Source of the DNA: Gallionella sp.
Lineage (GTDB): Bacteria; Pseudomonadota; Gammaproteobacteria; Burkholderiales; Gallionellaceae
Assembly (NCBI GenBank): GCA_025350405.1
Contig: JANXXX010000075.1
Span: forward strand, 1 to 36,459
DNA length: 36,459 nucleotides
Direction of reading: 5' to 3'
The translations under genes were made by a program, and so were the position numbers. The notes under the pieces were generated by a model. It searched no databases and was not told the DNA's origin. It saw nothing but the letters and a program-made list of their open reading frames with translations. Below are positions 25,585-35,614 of the stretch, piece after piece; the stretch's first letter is position 1, and each line of letters begins with the position of its first letter.

Positions 25585-27591
25585 ATGATAATGAAGCTGT
25601 TACAACATCGGCTAATAATAACTGCATTATTTTTGTATATTTCTGCATATAAAGTTTACGCAGCCGACTATTCAAGCGAGCAAAGTTACCTCGAAGAATT
25701 CCCTGTTGTGCTCAGCGCCTCACGTTTGACACAGCCGTTGTCTGAAGCACCGAATGCGGTAACGGTCATCGACCGGGCCATGATCAAGGCATCAGGATTT
25801 CGCACCATTCCGGATTTGTTCAGGCTGGTTCCGGGCATGTTCGTCGGCTTCACCGATGGGAACACTCCGATCGTGGCGTATCACGGCTCAACAGAAGAAT
25901 ACTCGCGCCGGATGCAGGTATTGATTGATGGCCGCAGTGTTTATCTTCCGCCCGTCAGCAACGTTAACTGGGAAGATATTCCGCTGCAAATCGATGACAT
26001 CGAACGCATCGAGGTAATACGCGGGCCTGCTGCGGCTTCGCATGGGGCAAACTCGCTGCAGGGGGTGGTGAACATCATCACGCGCGATGCATCTAGTGTT
26101 AGGGGAACAGATGTCTCGGTTGCAACGGGGAGCGACGGTGTGTCGGATGTATCGTTGCATATGGGCAAATCAGGCTCTGAGCTGGATTATCGCGCCACAT
26201 TGGCATATCGTGCCGACCATGGCTATGCCACGAGTATCTTGAATGATGATCATGCCACGGGTCTGGCCAATCTGCGCGCCAACTATCATTCCAACGCAAC
26301 GAATAGCTTCGATTTCCAATTGGGTTATAACGCAGGTACGCGAGGTTTTGGAATCGAGGGTAGGCCGGACACCGATCCATTCCATGATGCACGGACATCT
26401 ACCAGCTTTCAGCAAATCACTTGGCTGCACGCATTGCCTCAGCATGACGAATTAAAGCTCAACTATTCTCATACCTTTCGGCATTACTCGGTTTCTTTCT
26501 ACAACAATTTCCTCAATACCCCAGTATCTAAGCGCGAGACTGTCAGTCGCCACGAACTTGAGCTGCAACACACCACGCAATTGAACGCTGATAACCGTTT
26601 GGTTTGGGGGGGCGGAATGCGCACCGAGGCAGTGGAAAGCTCAGTGTTCCTGGCCTCCCCGCAATCTCTTCGGCAGTCACGGCTGTTTGCACATGACGAA
26701 TGGAGAATGGTGGATTCTGCTGTGCTGAATGCCGGCGCCATGTTAGAAAATGACGAGATGGGGCACAAGAATACCTCGCCCAGAGTCGCGCTGAACTATC
26801 ACCTCACGCCGAAACATACATTGCGCATGGGCACCTCAATCGCCTATCGCAACCCGGCCATCGTAGAGGAACATGGTTTTCAACCTGGCGCTACTCCTAT
26901 CGCTGCAGACGCTTTGCTCGCATTGGGCGGGAACCTTCCGGAAAAAATTCTTTCCAGGGAAATCGGCTACCTGGGCGAATACAATGCTATCGGGACAACT
27001 GTCGACGCGAGGATTTATCACGACAGTGTGAGCGACATTATTTATTATGATCCATCTCCCATAGGGCCTCCCGATTTCAATGGTAGGCCTTATAGCCTTA
27101 GTAATTTGATGTCTGCAACTTACCAAGGGTTTGAGACCACCATCAAATACCGCTGGGGAGAAAATAGCAATTTGATATTCAATTTCTCCCGTCAAATGGC
27201 TAGTTGCTCTGTAACCGGCACGTTAAGGGAACCGCTTTTCTTGCCAATATTGCAGGGTATCGCCGATTCATGCACCTTGATGGTCCCCTGGAATAGCGGC
27301 AGCATCTTGTTGACCCAGCAGCTGTCGCCTGACGTTCACTTCAGCGCAGGGTATTACCACCAAGGGGAGTTGACCTTCCTAGACGCCCAGGCACCGTTAT
27401 CCATCATGCGCAGATTGGATATGCGAATTGCCAGGACATTTGGCAATCCGAATGACCGCGGTGGCGAAGTGGCGCTGGTGGTGCAGAACGCGCTGCTGGA
27501 TAACTATACTGATTATGGTTCTACCCCACAGACCGCAGGCCAAATACGCTTTGGCAGACGCGCCTACCTTTCTGCCACGCTGAGATTCTGA
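25585..27591 (+). CDS. TonB-dependent outer-membrane receptor
   Basis: A 668-residue protein with a signal peptide (1-26, ending VYA/AD). A plug domain (about 40-165) follows with PNAVTVIDRAMIKASG, VLIDGRSVY and RIEVIRGPAAASHGANSLQGVVNIIT, then a 22-strand-type barrel ending in AYLSATLRF with the terminal Phe needed for assembly. Such receptors import siderophores, cobalamin or other scarce ligands using TonB energy. The substrate is not predictable here. AAGGGG lies eight bases before the ATG. It is the first gene after the riboswitch-like RNA, followed after 11 bases by a periplasmic substrate-binding protein gene. Some rows are less GC-rich than the conduit or dnaE regions. Confidence 0.88.
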   Translation: MIMKLLQHRLIITALFLYISAYKVYAADYSSEQSYLEEFPVVLSASRLTQPLSEAPNAVTVIDRAMIKASGFRTIPDLFRLVPGMFVGFTDGNTPIVAYHGSTEEYSRRMQVLIDGRSVYLPPVSNVNWEDIPLQIDDIERIEVIRGPAAASHGANSLQGVVNIITRDASSVRGTDVSVATGSDGVSDVSLHMGKSGSELDYRATLAYRADHGYATSILNDDHATGLANLRANYHSNATNSFDFQLGYNAGTRGFGIEGRPDTDPFHDARTSTSFQQITWLHALPQHDELKLNYSHTFRHYSVSFYNNFLNTPVSKRETVSRHELELQHTTQLNADNRLVWGGGMRTEAVESSVFLASPQSLRQSRLFAHDEWRMVDSAVLNAGAMLENDEMGHKNTSPRVALNYHLTPKHTLRMGTSIAYRNPAIVEEHGFQPGATPIAADALLALGGNLPEKILSREIGYLGEYNAIGTTVDARIYHDSVSDIIYYDPSPIGPPDFNGRPYSLSNLMSATYQGFETTIKYRWGENSNLIFNFSRQMASCSVTGTLREPLFLPILQGIADSCTLMVPWNSGSILLTQQLSPDVHFSAGYYHQGELTFLDAQAPLSIMRRLDMRIARTFGNPNDRGGEVALVVQNALLDNYTDYGSTPQTAGQIRFGRRAYLSATLRF

Positions 27592-27602
27592 GGCGCTTCA
27601 CC

Positions 27603-28523
27603 TTGTCACGTTACTGGGCCATTATATTTTTGTTGAGCGCGGTGGTGCTGCCGACCGGAGCGACTCAGGCAAGAACATTGAAGGTCATCCTGGTCATGAG
27701 TGACAGCACTCCTGTTTACCAGCAATTCTCGATATCGTTCGACAAGGCGCTTGCTGCAAGCATGGCCGATGTATCAGTGATCGAATCTCAGCTTCTCAAC
27801 AAAGCAAACGCCGATCTGATCGTCGCAGTCGGGATGAAAGCGTCTGAGTTGGCTGCTGCCCAAACCGATATCCCGGTATTGGCGACGATGGTTCCCCGTG
27901 CAGGTTACGAAGAGCTATTGTCGCACGCTCGTTCAAATATAAGCACGCGCCCTATTTCGGCGATTTACCTGGATCAACCATGGGGACGGCAGATTGATTT
28001 TTTGCGTGCGGCGATTCCTGGCCGCCGCAGAATCGGTTTGCTGCATTCATTGAATGCACCCATTGATTTTGCACGCCTGCATCAGGACGTTGCCCAACGC
28101 GGCGGCTTGCTGGTTGCCCAGCCGACTCTCTCCGCAAGCGAGTTGTTTTCCAGTCTGGAAAGCGTCTTGGCTCTCAGCGATGTCCTGCTTGCTGTGCCGG
28201 ATAGCATGATTTACAACAGCAGCAGCATTCGCAACATCTTGCTGACCAGTTATCATCACGGCATCCCGCTTATCGGCTTATCCCAGGCCTATGTCAATGC
28301 TGGTGCGCTGTGCGCAATCTTTTCCACGCCGGAACAGTTGGCTGCGCAAACCAGTGCAACGGTGATTTCATTTGCACAATCCGGACTACTGCATGAACCG
28401 CAATACCCAGTTGATTTCACGATTGCGGTGAATCAGCAAGTGGCCCGCTCATTGGAAATTGAATTTCCCTCTTCTGCACTAATACGCGGCCAGATGGACC
28501 AGGCGAAGGAGAAGGGCCCTTGA
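27603..28523 (+). CDS. Periplasmic ABC-type substrate-binding protein
   Basis: A 306-residue exported protein with a signal peptide (about 1-23, ending TQA/RTLKV). The body (KVILVMSDSTPVYQQF, ADLIVAVGMKASELA, IPVLATMVPR, RRRIGLLHS, DVLLAVPDSMIYNSSSIRNIL, GIPLIGLSQAYVNAGALCA) has the look of the ABC_sub_bind (PF04392-like) family, whose ligands are mostly unknown. No permease or ATPase gene is nearby, so it may act as a sensor partner for the downstream kinase rather than in transport. The start is TTG, preceded at about nine bases by GAGG that overlaps the upstream stop. It appears co-transcribed with the receptor and kinase genes. Confidence 0.8.
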   Translation: MSRYWAIIFLLSAVVLPTGATQARTLKVILVMSDSTPVYQQFSISFDKALAASMADVSVIESQLLNKANADLIVAVGMKASELAAAQTDIPVLATMVPRAGYEELLSHARSNISTRPISAIYLDQPWGRQIDFLRAAIPGRRRIGLLHSLNAPIDFARLHQDVAQRGGLLVAQPTLSASELFSSLESVLALSDVLLAVPDSMIYNSSSIRNILLTSYHHGIPLIGLSQAYVNAGALCAIFSTPEQLAAQTSATVISFAQSGLLHEPQYPVDFTIAVNQQVARSLEIEFPSSALIRGQMDQAKEKGP

Positions 28524-28730
28524 ATCAAGTTAATATTCGAATGGATGTTGAATGGCTGACGCTGATCTCGCTGTTAATAACGGCAGTTAGTTTGGGGTCG
28601 GATTTTTTACATCAACGTTCTGCCGTTCCGGGTCGTGATTTGGTAATGCGCGGCGAGCTCATCGCAAGAAAATTCCTGATATCGCAACACGACTCGTATG
28701 AGCGGGCAGACCCTACGTGAGCAACAGCCT

Positions 28731-30647
28731 ATGAAAAACATCGGTATCAAACAGCAGGCCGTTACAATTGCCCTTATCCCCATTTTATTGATGGCGCTCT
28801 TTCTTGAGAGTTATGGGCTCTATACGCGTTTTGACGATCTGGATAAGGCGGTTATGGAGCGCTCCAAATCTTTGGTGAGGCAACTGGCAGCTTCCTGCGA
28901 ATATGCAGTTTTCTCCGGAAATGCCGATTTGCTCAAACAGAACATCAATGCCACGTTGGATCAACCTGATGTGAACCGGGTCATTGTCTATGATGCCGCA
29001 GAAAATGTGGTGATGGCCTCTTCTTCGAAGTTCGATATTCGTGAGCAGCCGCCAATCAAGTTTGGCCTGTCCAGTTCATTGCACGATACCAAAAAATCGT
29101 TGTGGTTATATGAGCCGATTGTTCCCATAGAGATCAAGCTCGATGAGCTTTTTCATGATGTCAGCTCCAAAAGCAATGTCAGCAAAACATTGGGGGGCGT
29201 TCTGCTCGAAGTAAGTAAAAATCGATTGAACGACAACAAAGCCCATATCCTGATTATTACCCTGCTGATTACCTTCTGCGTCTTATTGCTTAGTGTGATA
29301 GTCGCATTTCGCCTGGCACATAAAATTACCAAGCCGATTTTGGAGTTAAACAACGTCATTTTCGACATCGGCAAGGGTAAGTTGGATACTCATATTTCAA
29401 CTCCCGGGGTCATTGAGTTGGATCAATTGGCGAATGGGGTAAACAGCATGGCTCAGCTGCTGCTGCTGGATAGAAATTTTCTACACGCGCGGATTGAAGA
29501 AGCGACGGAAAGTTTACGCAACAAAACGAAACAGGCCGAAGATGCCAGTCAGGCCAAAAGCCGATTCCTCGCAGCGGCAAGTCATGATTTGAGGCAGCCA
29601 ATCGCTGCATCCAGTTTGTTTGTTGATACGCTTGAACTTACCGATCTAAATCCGCACCAGCACAAAATTGTCGGGCGACTCAAAGAGTCCATGTCATCCT
29701 TTAGCGGGCTGTTGAATTCGCTGCTTGATATCTCAAAGCTGGACAGCGGAACGAGAAAGCCGAATTTTGCAATGTTAGACATTCATAGACTGCATGTATG
29801 GGTGGAATCTAATTTCCAACCTTTAGCTGAGAATAAAGGATTGCGCCTAAACATATATTCCTCCTGCCGGAAGCCGCTGGTGGTCAAAACCGATATTGAC
29901 TTGATTCATATGGTGATGATGAATCTGGTCTCGAACGCCATTAAATTCACTTCACGTGGCGGCATTTTAATTAGCGCCAGGCCCCGGGGGAGCGAGGTGT
30001 TGTTGCAGATATGGGATACCGGTATCGGTATTGCCGAAGAAAATATTGAACACATTTATGACGAGTTTTATCAGGTGGGGAATCCCCAGCGAGACCGGAT
30101 GGCTGGTTTGGGCTTGGGACTTGCGATCGTCAAGCGGAGTGCGGAACTCATCGGTGTTAAGGTTACCTGCCAATCGCGCCTTGGGCGAGGAACAGTTTTT
30201 TCGCTGTGCTTGCCTGCTGCTGCATCCGATGAGCTTGGCCAGCTCCATCCTGAGATTGCGATCGGCAATCGGACCGGCGCCAAATCATCCCTGCATGGCA
30301 AGCGCTTTGTAGTAGTTGAGGATGATATTCCGATTGCCGCTGGGTTAGTCAGTTGGTTGGAGCTAAATGGCGGAGAAGTCAGGCACTTTTTAAGTGCGGA
30401 AGAAGCATTATGCGATCTCGCTATTGGGCATACGGATTTCTATATTGCCGACTATATGTTGAGTGGGACGCTCAATGGCATTCAATTTCTTAACCAACTC
30501 CGGCAGAAATTTGCCGTGCCCATCCGTGCCGTGCTGATTACCGGCGACACTTCAACTGCATTCATCAAGAACGCGATAGAGTGCGAATGGCCTGTACTGC
30601 ATAAGCCCATTGACACTTCCTTGCTCCATGCCGCATTAGAAATGTAA
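28731..30647 (+). CDS. Hybrid sensor histidine kinase with C-terminal receiver
   Basis: A 638-residue inner-membrane kinase. A first membrane helix (about 8-28), a periplasmic sensor region (about 30-170), a second helix (about 173-196) and a HAMP linker (KITKPILELNNVIFD) come first. The phosphoacceptor His285 is in SHDLRQPI. The ATP-binding boxes are NLVSNAIKF (N), DTGIGIAEENI (G1) and GLGLGLAIVK (G2). A receiver domain follows with acidic pocket VVEDD, phosphorylated Asp574 in IADYML, LITGDTS and Lys625 in LHKPI. All catalytic residues are present. No separate DNA-binding response regulator is in the window. The 207 bases after the substrate-binding protein gene contain no convincing gene. 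ATG 28731 was chosen because it precedes the first helix; the frame is open to 28698. Confidence 0.9.
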   Translation: MKNIGIKQQAVTIALIPILLMALFLESYGLYTRFDDLDKAVMERSKSLVRQLAASCEYAVFSGNADLLKQNINATLDQPDVNRVIVYDAAENVVMASSSKFDIREQPPIKFGLSSSLHDTKKSLWLYEPIVPIEIKLDELFHDVSSKSNVSKTLGGVLLEVSKNRLNDNKAHILIITLLITFCVLLLSVIVAFRLAHKITKPILELNNVIFDIGKGKLDTHISTPGVIELDQLANGVNSMAQLLLLDRNFLHARIEEATESLRNKTKQAEDASQAKSRFLAAASHDLRQPIAASSLFVDTLELTDLNPHQHKIVGRLKESMSSFSGLLNSLLDISKLDSGTRKPNFAMLDIHRLHVWVESNFQPLAENKGLRLNIYSSCRKPLVVKTDIDLIHMVMMNLVSNAIKFTSRGGILISARPRGSEVLLQIWDTGIGIAEENIEHIYDEFYQVGNPQRDRMAGLGLGLAIVKRSAELIGVKVTCQSRLGRGTVFSLCLPAAASDELGQLHPEIAIGNRTGAKSSLHGKRFVVVEDDIPIAAGLVSWLELNGGEVRHFLSAEEALCDLAIGHTDFYIADYMLSGTLNGIQFLNQLRQKFAVPIRAVLITGDTSTAFIKNAIECEWPVLHKPIDTSLLHAALEM

Positions 30648-30733
30648 ACTTAACTATTATTTTATAGACCGTCAGTTCGTGTCCTAAGCAGCAGTTTGCG
30701 TCAACCAAAGCAGGCCCGCCAACTACTCACTGC

Positions 30734-33700
30734 CTATCCGTAAACCACCTTCACGTTATCCTCGTGCAGCAACTCGCGCAGGTCGCGCAGCAGGTCGTCA
30801 TGCAGGGTCACCTGCCAATCCTCGCTCAAGCGCAGCTGGCAGGTTGCGTTGGCGTTGCGGTACTGAATTTGCACCGGGCATTTGCCATCGCGATACGGCG
30901 TGAACAGTTTTTTGAGTTGCGTGATGCTGGCATTGCCGTTGCAGCGCAAGGCCAATTGCTGCGCGAACTGGGAACGCGCCGAGGCGAAGTCGAACAGCTC
31001 GTCTCCGCTCACCCGCACGTTGCCGGAATACTCATCCAGGCTGGCCTTGCCGCGCACTACCAGCAATTCATCCTCCTTTATCCACGGGCGGCTGGTTTCG
31101 TAAATTTCATTGAACACGGTCAGTTCGATCTGCGCGCTGCCGTCATCCAGTGTGACGACCGCCATACGTCCCCGGCGCGTCTGTTGAATACGCACCCCGG
31201 CCACGATACCTGCCAACGCGACCGGCACACCACGCCGCGAAGTTTGCCGGGAGCCGCCTACGGAACCGTTCGCCTGGTTGACGAATTGCGGCGTGAGATC
31301 GCTCAATTTCACCTTGATGAAGTTGGCCAATTCGTCGGCATATTCCTGATACGGATGCCCGCCCAGATAAAATCCCAGACTGGCTTTTTCGTGCGCGAGT
31401 TGTTCACGCAAGCGCCAGCGCGCCACATCGGCATACTTCACCGTCAATGCAACATCCGCTTCGTCATGCCCGAACAGGCTGTTCTGATTCGCCGCGCGCG
31501 ACTGCTGATCAGCACTCGCCAAGGCCGCATCCACGCTGGCCATCAAGCTGGCGCGGTGATCGTTGAGGCGGTCAAAGGCACCCGCGCGTATCAGGGCTTC
31601 AACCGTGCGCCGATTGACGATGCGCTTGTCCACCCGCCGGCAAAAATCGAACAGGTCTTTGAACGCGCCCTGCTCGCGCGCCTTGACGATGTTGGCTATG
31701 GCCGCTTCACCGGTGCCCTTGATCGCACCCAGACCATAAGCAATGGTGGTCTCGTCCACGGGGGAAAAGACATAGCCGGAACTATTTACGTCCGGCGGCA
31801 AGATGCGAATATTCTGTTGCAGCGTGTCGACGTAAAAGGTGCGTACTTTGTCGGTATTGTCCAAGTCCCCCGACAGCGTCGCCGCCATGAAAGCCGCAGG
31901 GTGATGCGCCTTGAGATAGGCCGTCTGATAGGCAACTAGCGCATAGGCGGCAGCGTGCGATTTATTGAAACCATAGCCGGCAAACTTTTCCATCAGGTCG
32001 AACAAGGTGCCGGCCTGCTCTTTCGATGTGCCGCCCTTGAGCGCGCCGCTGACAAAAATCTCGCGCTGCTGCGCCATCTCTTCCACGTTCTTCTTGCCCA
32101 TCGCGCGGCGCAACAAATCGGCTCCACCCAGGCTGTAACCGCCGACCAACTGGGCCATCTGCATGACCTGCTCCTGGTACACCATGATGCCGTAGGTTTC
32201 ACGCAGCACCGGTTCGACAGCAGGATGTGGATAGTCGAATTTCTCGCCGTGCTTGCGCCGCACGAAGTCCGGGATCAAGTCCATCGGACCGGGGCGATAC
32301 AGCGCCACCAGCGCGATGATGTCCTCGAAGCGGTCCGGCCTGGCCTGCTTCAGCATGTCTTTCATGCCGCGTGACTCCAGCTGGAACACGGCGGTGGTGT
32401 TGGCCTTCGTGAGCAGAACGTAAGTCGCGGCGTCGTCCAGCGGCATGGTTTCCAATGCGAACGGCGCAACACCTCCGGCCAGCCTTGTGACATGGCGCAT
32501 CGCCCAATCGAGTATGGTCAGCGTGCGCAAGCCCAGAAAGTCGAATTTCACCAGGCCGATCGATTCGACATCGTCCTTGTCGAATTGGCTGACTACACTG
32601 GTGCCGCTATCGGCGCAATACAGCGGGCAAAAATCGGTGAGCTGTCCGGGCGCGATCAACACGCCGCCCGCGTGCATGCCGACGTTGCGCGTCAGATCTT
32701 CCAGACGTCCGGCCAGCTCGAGCAGCTCAGGCACGCCTTCTTCGTTCTCGGCGATGCTGTTGATCTCCGGCTCCATCTCGCGGGCTTTTTTCAGCGACAC
32801 CGGCTTCACGCCTTCCAGCGGGATCGCTTTGGACAAGCGGTCGCACAGGCCGTAAGGGAAATCCATCACGCGCCCGACATCGCGGATCACCGCCTTGGAA
32901 GCCATCGTGCCGAAGGTGGCGATCTGCGCCACACTGGCCGCACCGTATTTATTCTTCACATATTCGATCACCCGCTCGCGCCCATCCTGGCAGAAGTCCA
33001 CATCGAAGTCGGGCATCGACACACGCTCGGGATTCAGGAAGCGCTCGAACAGCAGGCCATAGCGCAGCGGATCGAGGTCGGTGATGCCCAAGCTGTATGC
33101 CACCAGCGAACCGGCGCCTGAACCCCGCCCCGGGCCTACCGGCACGCTATTGCGCTTGGCCCAGCGAATAAAGTCGGCCACGATCAAAAAATAGCCGGGG
33201 AAACCCATCTTGATGATGGTCTTGATCTCGAAATCCAGGCGCTCGCTGTATTCCTGCATCTTTGCTTCGCGCTCAACTTCATCTGGAAACAGCTTCAGCA
33301 TGCGCTGATGCAAACCGCGCTCTGACGCTACCCGCAAAAATTCATCCAGGCTCTCGCCGTGTGGCGTCGGGAAATCCGGCAAGCGTGGCTTACCCAAGAT
33401 AAGCGATAAATTGCAGCGCCGCGCGATCTCGACGCTGTTCTGTAACGCTTCCGGCAAATCGGCGAATAGCTCCGCCATTTCGGCCTGCGTCTTGAAATAT
33501 TGTTGCGGAGTGAATTGCTTTGCGCGTCGCTTGTCGTTAAGCACATAGCCTTCGGCGATGCACACGCGCGCCTCATGCGCCTTGAAATCGTCGCCAGTCA
33601 GGAATTGTACCGGATGGGTGGCGACCACCGGCAGCGCCAGTTCGGCGGCAAGCTGCGTCGCCGCATGGAGGTAATGTTCTTCGTCGGCGAATCCGGCGCG

Positions 33701-34213
33701 TTGCACTTCGATGTAGTAACGATTGTTGAACAGGCTCGCCCATTCCCGTGCAAACTGTTTAGCTTGTGCAACATTGCCGGACAACAGCGCACTGCCGACA
33801 TCGCCGAGATGCGCGCCGGACAAGGCGATCAGCCCGCCAGTGCCCTGATGGAACCACTCGCGGCGCACTTCGGCGCGACCGCGATGCTGGTTCTCCAGAT
33901 AGGCGCGGCTGAGCAAGCGGCACAACAACAAATAACCTGCCACTGACTGGCACAGCAGCAGCAGTCGATACGGTCGTTCCCGATCGGCATCATTGGTGAT
34001 GAACACATCACACCCGACCACAGGCTTGAGTCCTGCACCGCGCGCCGCTTTGTAAAACTTGATCAGGCCAAAAAAATTATTCAGGTCGGTCAATGCCAAT
34101 GCCGGCATCGCATCCCGCTGTGCGGCGGCGACTGCCTCGTCCACGCGCACCATGCCATCCGAAATGGAATATTCGCTGTGCAAACGGAGATGGACGAAAG
34201 AGGGTTGCAGCAT
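30734..34213 (-). CDS. dnaE: DNA polymerase III alpha subunit
   Basis: The replicative polymerase catalytic subunit, 1159 residues against 1160 in E. coli. The N-terminal PHP domain (about 5-210) begins FVHLRLHSEYSISDGMV. The palm catalytic aspartates are in PDFDVDF (about 401-407), and the third candidate lies in the following palm segment near GLRTLTILDWA. The fingers and beta-binding region follow, including GYGFNKSHAAAYA. The C-terminal OB fold (VALAGIVAGVRIQQTRRGRMAVVTLDDGSAQ) and tau-binding tail are present. The predicted start ATG (34211-34213) has a weak ribosome site. The gene is divergent from the MFS transporter gene and convergent with the hybrid kinase gene. Confidence 0.97.
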   Translation of the reverse strand: MLQPSFVHLRLHSEYSISDGMVRVDEAVAAAQRDAMPALALTDLNNFFGLIKFYKAARGAGLKPVVGCDVFITNDADRERPYRLLLLCQSVAGYLLLCRLLSRAYLENQHRGRAEVRREWFHQGTGGLIALSGAHLGDVGSALLSGNVAQAKQFAREWASLFNNRYYIEVQRAGFADEEHYLHAATQLAAELALPVVATHPVQFLTGDDFKAHEARVCIAEGYVLNDKRRAKQFTPQQYFKTQAEMAELFADLPEALQNSVEIARRCNLSLILGKPRLPDFPTPHGESLDEFLRVASERGLHQRMLKLFPDEVEREAKMQEYSERLDFEIKTIIKMGFPGYFLIVADFIRWAKRNSVPVGPGRGSGAGSLVAYSLGITDLDPLRYGLLFERFLNPERVSMPDFDVDFCQDGRERVIEYVKNKYGAASVAQIATFGTMASKAVIRDVGRVMDFPYGLCDRLSKAIPLEGVKPVSLKKAREMEPEINSIAENEEGVPELLELAGRLEDLTRNVGMHAGGVLIAPGQLTDFCPLYCADSGTSVVSQFDKDDVESIGLVKFDFLGLRTLTILDWAMRHVTRLAGGVAPFALETMPLDDAATYVLLTKANTTAVFQLESRGMKDMLKQARPDRFEDIIALVALYRPGPMDLIPDFVRRKHGEKFDYPHPAVEPVLRETYGIMVYQEQVMQMAQLVGGYSLGGADLLRRAMGKKNVEEMAQQREIFVSGALKGGTSKEQAGTLFDLMEKFAGYGFNKSHAAAYALVAYQTAYLKAHHPAAFMAATLSGDLDNTDKVRTFYVDTLQQNIRILPPDVNSSGYVFSPVDETTIAYGLGAIKGTGEAAIANIVKAREQGAFKDLFDFCRRVDKRIVNRRTVEALIRAGAFDRLNDHRASLMASVDAALASADQQSRAANQNSLFGHDEADVALTVKYADVARWRLREQLAHEKASLGFYLGGHPYQEYADELANFIKVKLSDLTPQFVNQANGSVGGSRQTSRRGVPVALAGIVAGVRIQQTRRGRMAVVTLDDGSAQIELTVFNEIYETSRPWIKEDELLVVRGKASLDEYSGNVRVSGDELFDFASARSQFAQQLALRCNGNASITQLKKLFTPYRDGKCPVQIQYRNANATCQLRLSEDWQVTLHDDLLRDLRELLHEDNVKVVYG

Positions 34214-34371
34214 AATGGAACACTAAAATTTCAGGCGCCAATTTTAACACTGCAGGATGCAGGAAAGGGTGTAAGCAGGCATTTTGCCGTAAGGAAAAAG
34301 CTCGCAAAACTTCTTATCAGTGATTCAAAACGTTAGAATCACATCCTGATCTTTACCACCATAGGCAGCAC

Positions 34372-35580
34372 GTGCAACCCAACCTTACCCCGCAACGCGA
34401 ACGCTATTTACTGCTCACCCTTGCCGGCATGCAGTTCAGCCACATCCTCGATTTCATGATCATGATGCCGCTCGGCCCTATCCTGATAAAGGCGTTCGGC
34501 ATCAGCACGCATGAATTCGGCCTGCTGGTCGCATCCTACAGTTTCAGTGCCGCGCTTTCGGGCCTTCTGGCTGCGACGTTCATAGATCGTTTCGAGCGCA
34601 AGCGTATGTTGCTGTCCGTGTTCGGGCTATTCGGGCTGGCGACACTGGCATGCGGGCTGGCCCCAAGCTATGCCACGCTGCTGATCGCGCGAGGTTTTGC
34701 CGGTGTGTTCGGCGGCGTGATGGGGGCGATGGTGCAAACCATCGTCGGCGACGTAATTCCTTTTGCACGGCGCGCCAAAGCCGGCGGCATCGTGGCTACG
34801 GCATTTTCCCTTTCCACCATTGCCGGGGTGCCACTGTCCTTATGGCTGGCGAACCACATCGGCTGGCGCACGCCATTCGTCCTGATCGCGGTAATTACCG
34901 TGTTATTCATCCTGATCGGCTTGCGTATCCTGCCGGAACTGCACCATCACATCAGCGCGCAAAAACGCGCCCATCCTTTTGTGGAGATGTTCGCCGTGTT
35001 GCGCGATGCCAACCACCTGCGCGCTTTGCTGTTTTCCGCGCTGATCATTTTTTCCGGCTTCACTGTGATCCCCTATATCACCATTTACGCGGTAGGAAAC
35101 GTCGGCATCACGCAACATGAGATTCCCTTCATTTATCTCGTAGGCGGAGCGGCAACGCTGATCACCGCACGGCTGATCGGCCACTGGGCCGACCTGCGCG
35201 GCAAGGTCAAAATCTATCGCCTGGTGGCGGTCGGCGCATTGCTGCCGTTGTTCGTGGTGACTCATATCGGAACCGCGCCGCTTTGGCTTTGGTTGATTTG
35301 CACCACGGTATTTTTCGTGCTGGTCTCGGGACGAATGATACCGGCGATGGCCATCATCACTTCAGCGGCACAACCCCATTTGCGTGGCACTTTCATGTCA
35401 CTCAACGGCACGGTGCAGGCATTCGCGATGGGGTTGGCCACCACGCTGGCCGGATTCATCATCACACAAAATAGTGCGGGGCAGATCGTTGACTATGGAT
35501 TAGTGGGGTATGTTGCGATAGCCGGGAATGTGCTGGCAATCCTTTTTGTATCGCGCATTGTGATGCACGATAATAAATAG
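34372..35580 (+). CDS. Major facilitator superfamily transporter
   Basis: A 402-residue inner-membrane transporter with about 12 hydrophobic segments. The loop between helices 2 and 3 holds a DRFERKR motif (MFS motif A, degenerate), and the first half ends near GVPLSLWLANHIGWRTPF, which resembles motif C of drug:proton antiporters (14-TMS/12-TMS DHA group, AraJ/Bcr-like). Function is probably efflux of small molecules; the substrate is unknown. The start is GTG 34372 with a weak AGG upstream. The divergent neighbour is dnaE. Confidence 0.85.
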   Translation: MQPNLTPQRERYLLLTLAGMQFSHILDFMIMMPLGPILIKAFGISTHEFGLLVASYSFSAALSGLLAATFIDRFERKRMLLSVFGLFGLATLACGLAPSYATLLIARGFAGVFGGVMGAMVQTIVGDVIPFARRAKAGGIVATAFSLSTIAGVPLSLWLANHIGWRTPFVLIAVITVLFILIGLRILPELHHHISAQKRAHPFVEMFAVLRDANHLRALLFSALIIFSGFTVIPYITIYAVGNVGITQHEIPFIYLVGGAATLITARLIGHWADLRGKVKIYRLVAVGALLPLFVVTHIGTAPLWLWLICTTVFFVLVSGRMIPAMAIITSAAQPHLRGTFMSLNGTVQAFAMGLATTLAGFIITQNSAGQIVDYGLVGYVAIAGNVLAILFVSRIVMHDNK

Positions 35581-35614
35581 ATTTGAAGAACCTCTGAAAA
35601 TCCCGCCGAAGATC

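Noticed and set aside
28520-28720. A small open frame (59-66 codons) between the binding-protein and kinase genes
   Set aside because: It has a TTG or a poorly placed ATG start, no clear ribosome site and no recognisable family. The hydrophobic start could be chance, so it was left out as unsupported.
30764-31939. Long plus-strand frames opposite dnaE
   Set aside because: They are antisense shadows of a complete dnaE gene, with no start signals or recognisable domains.
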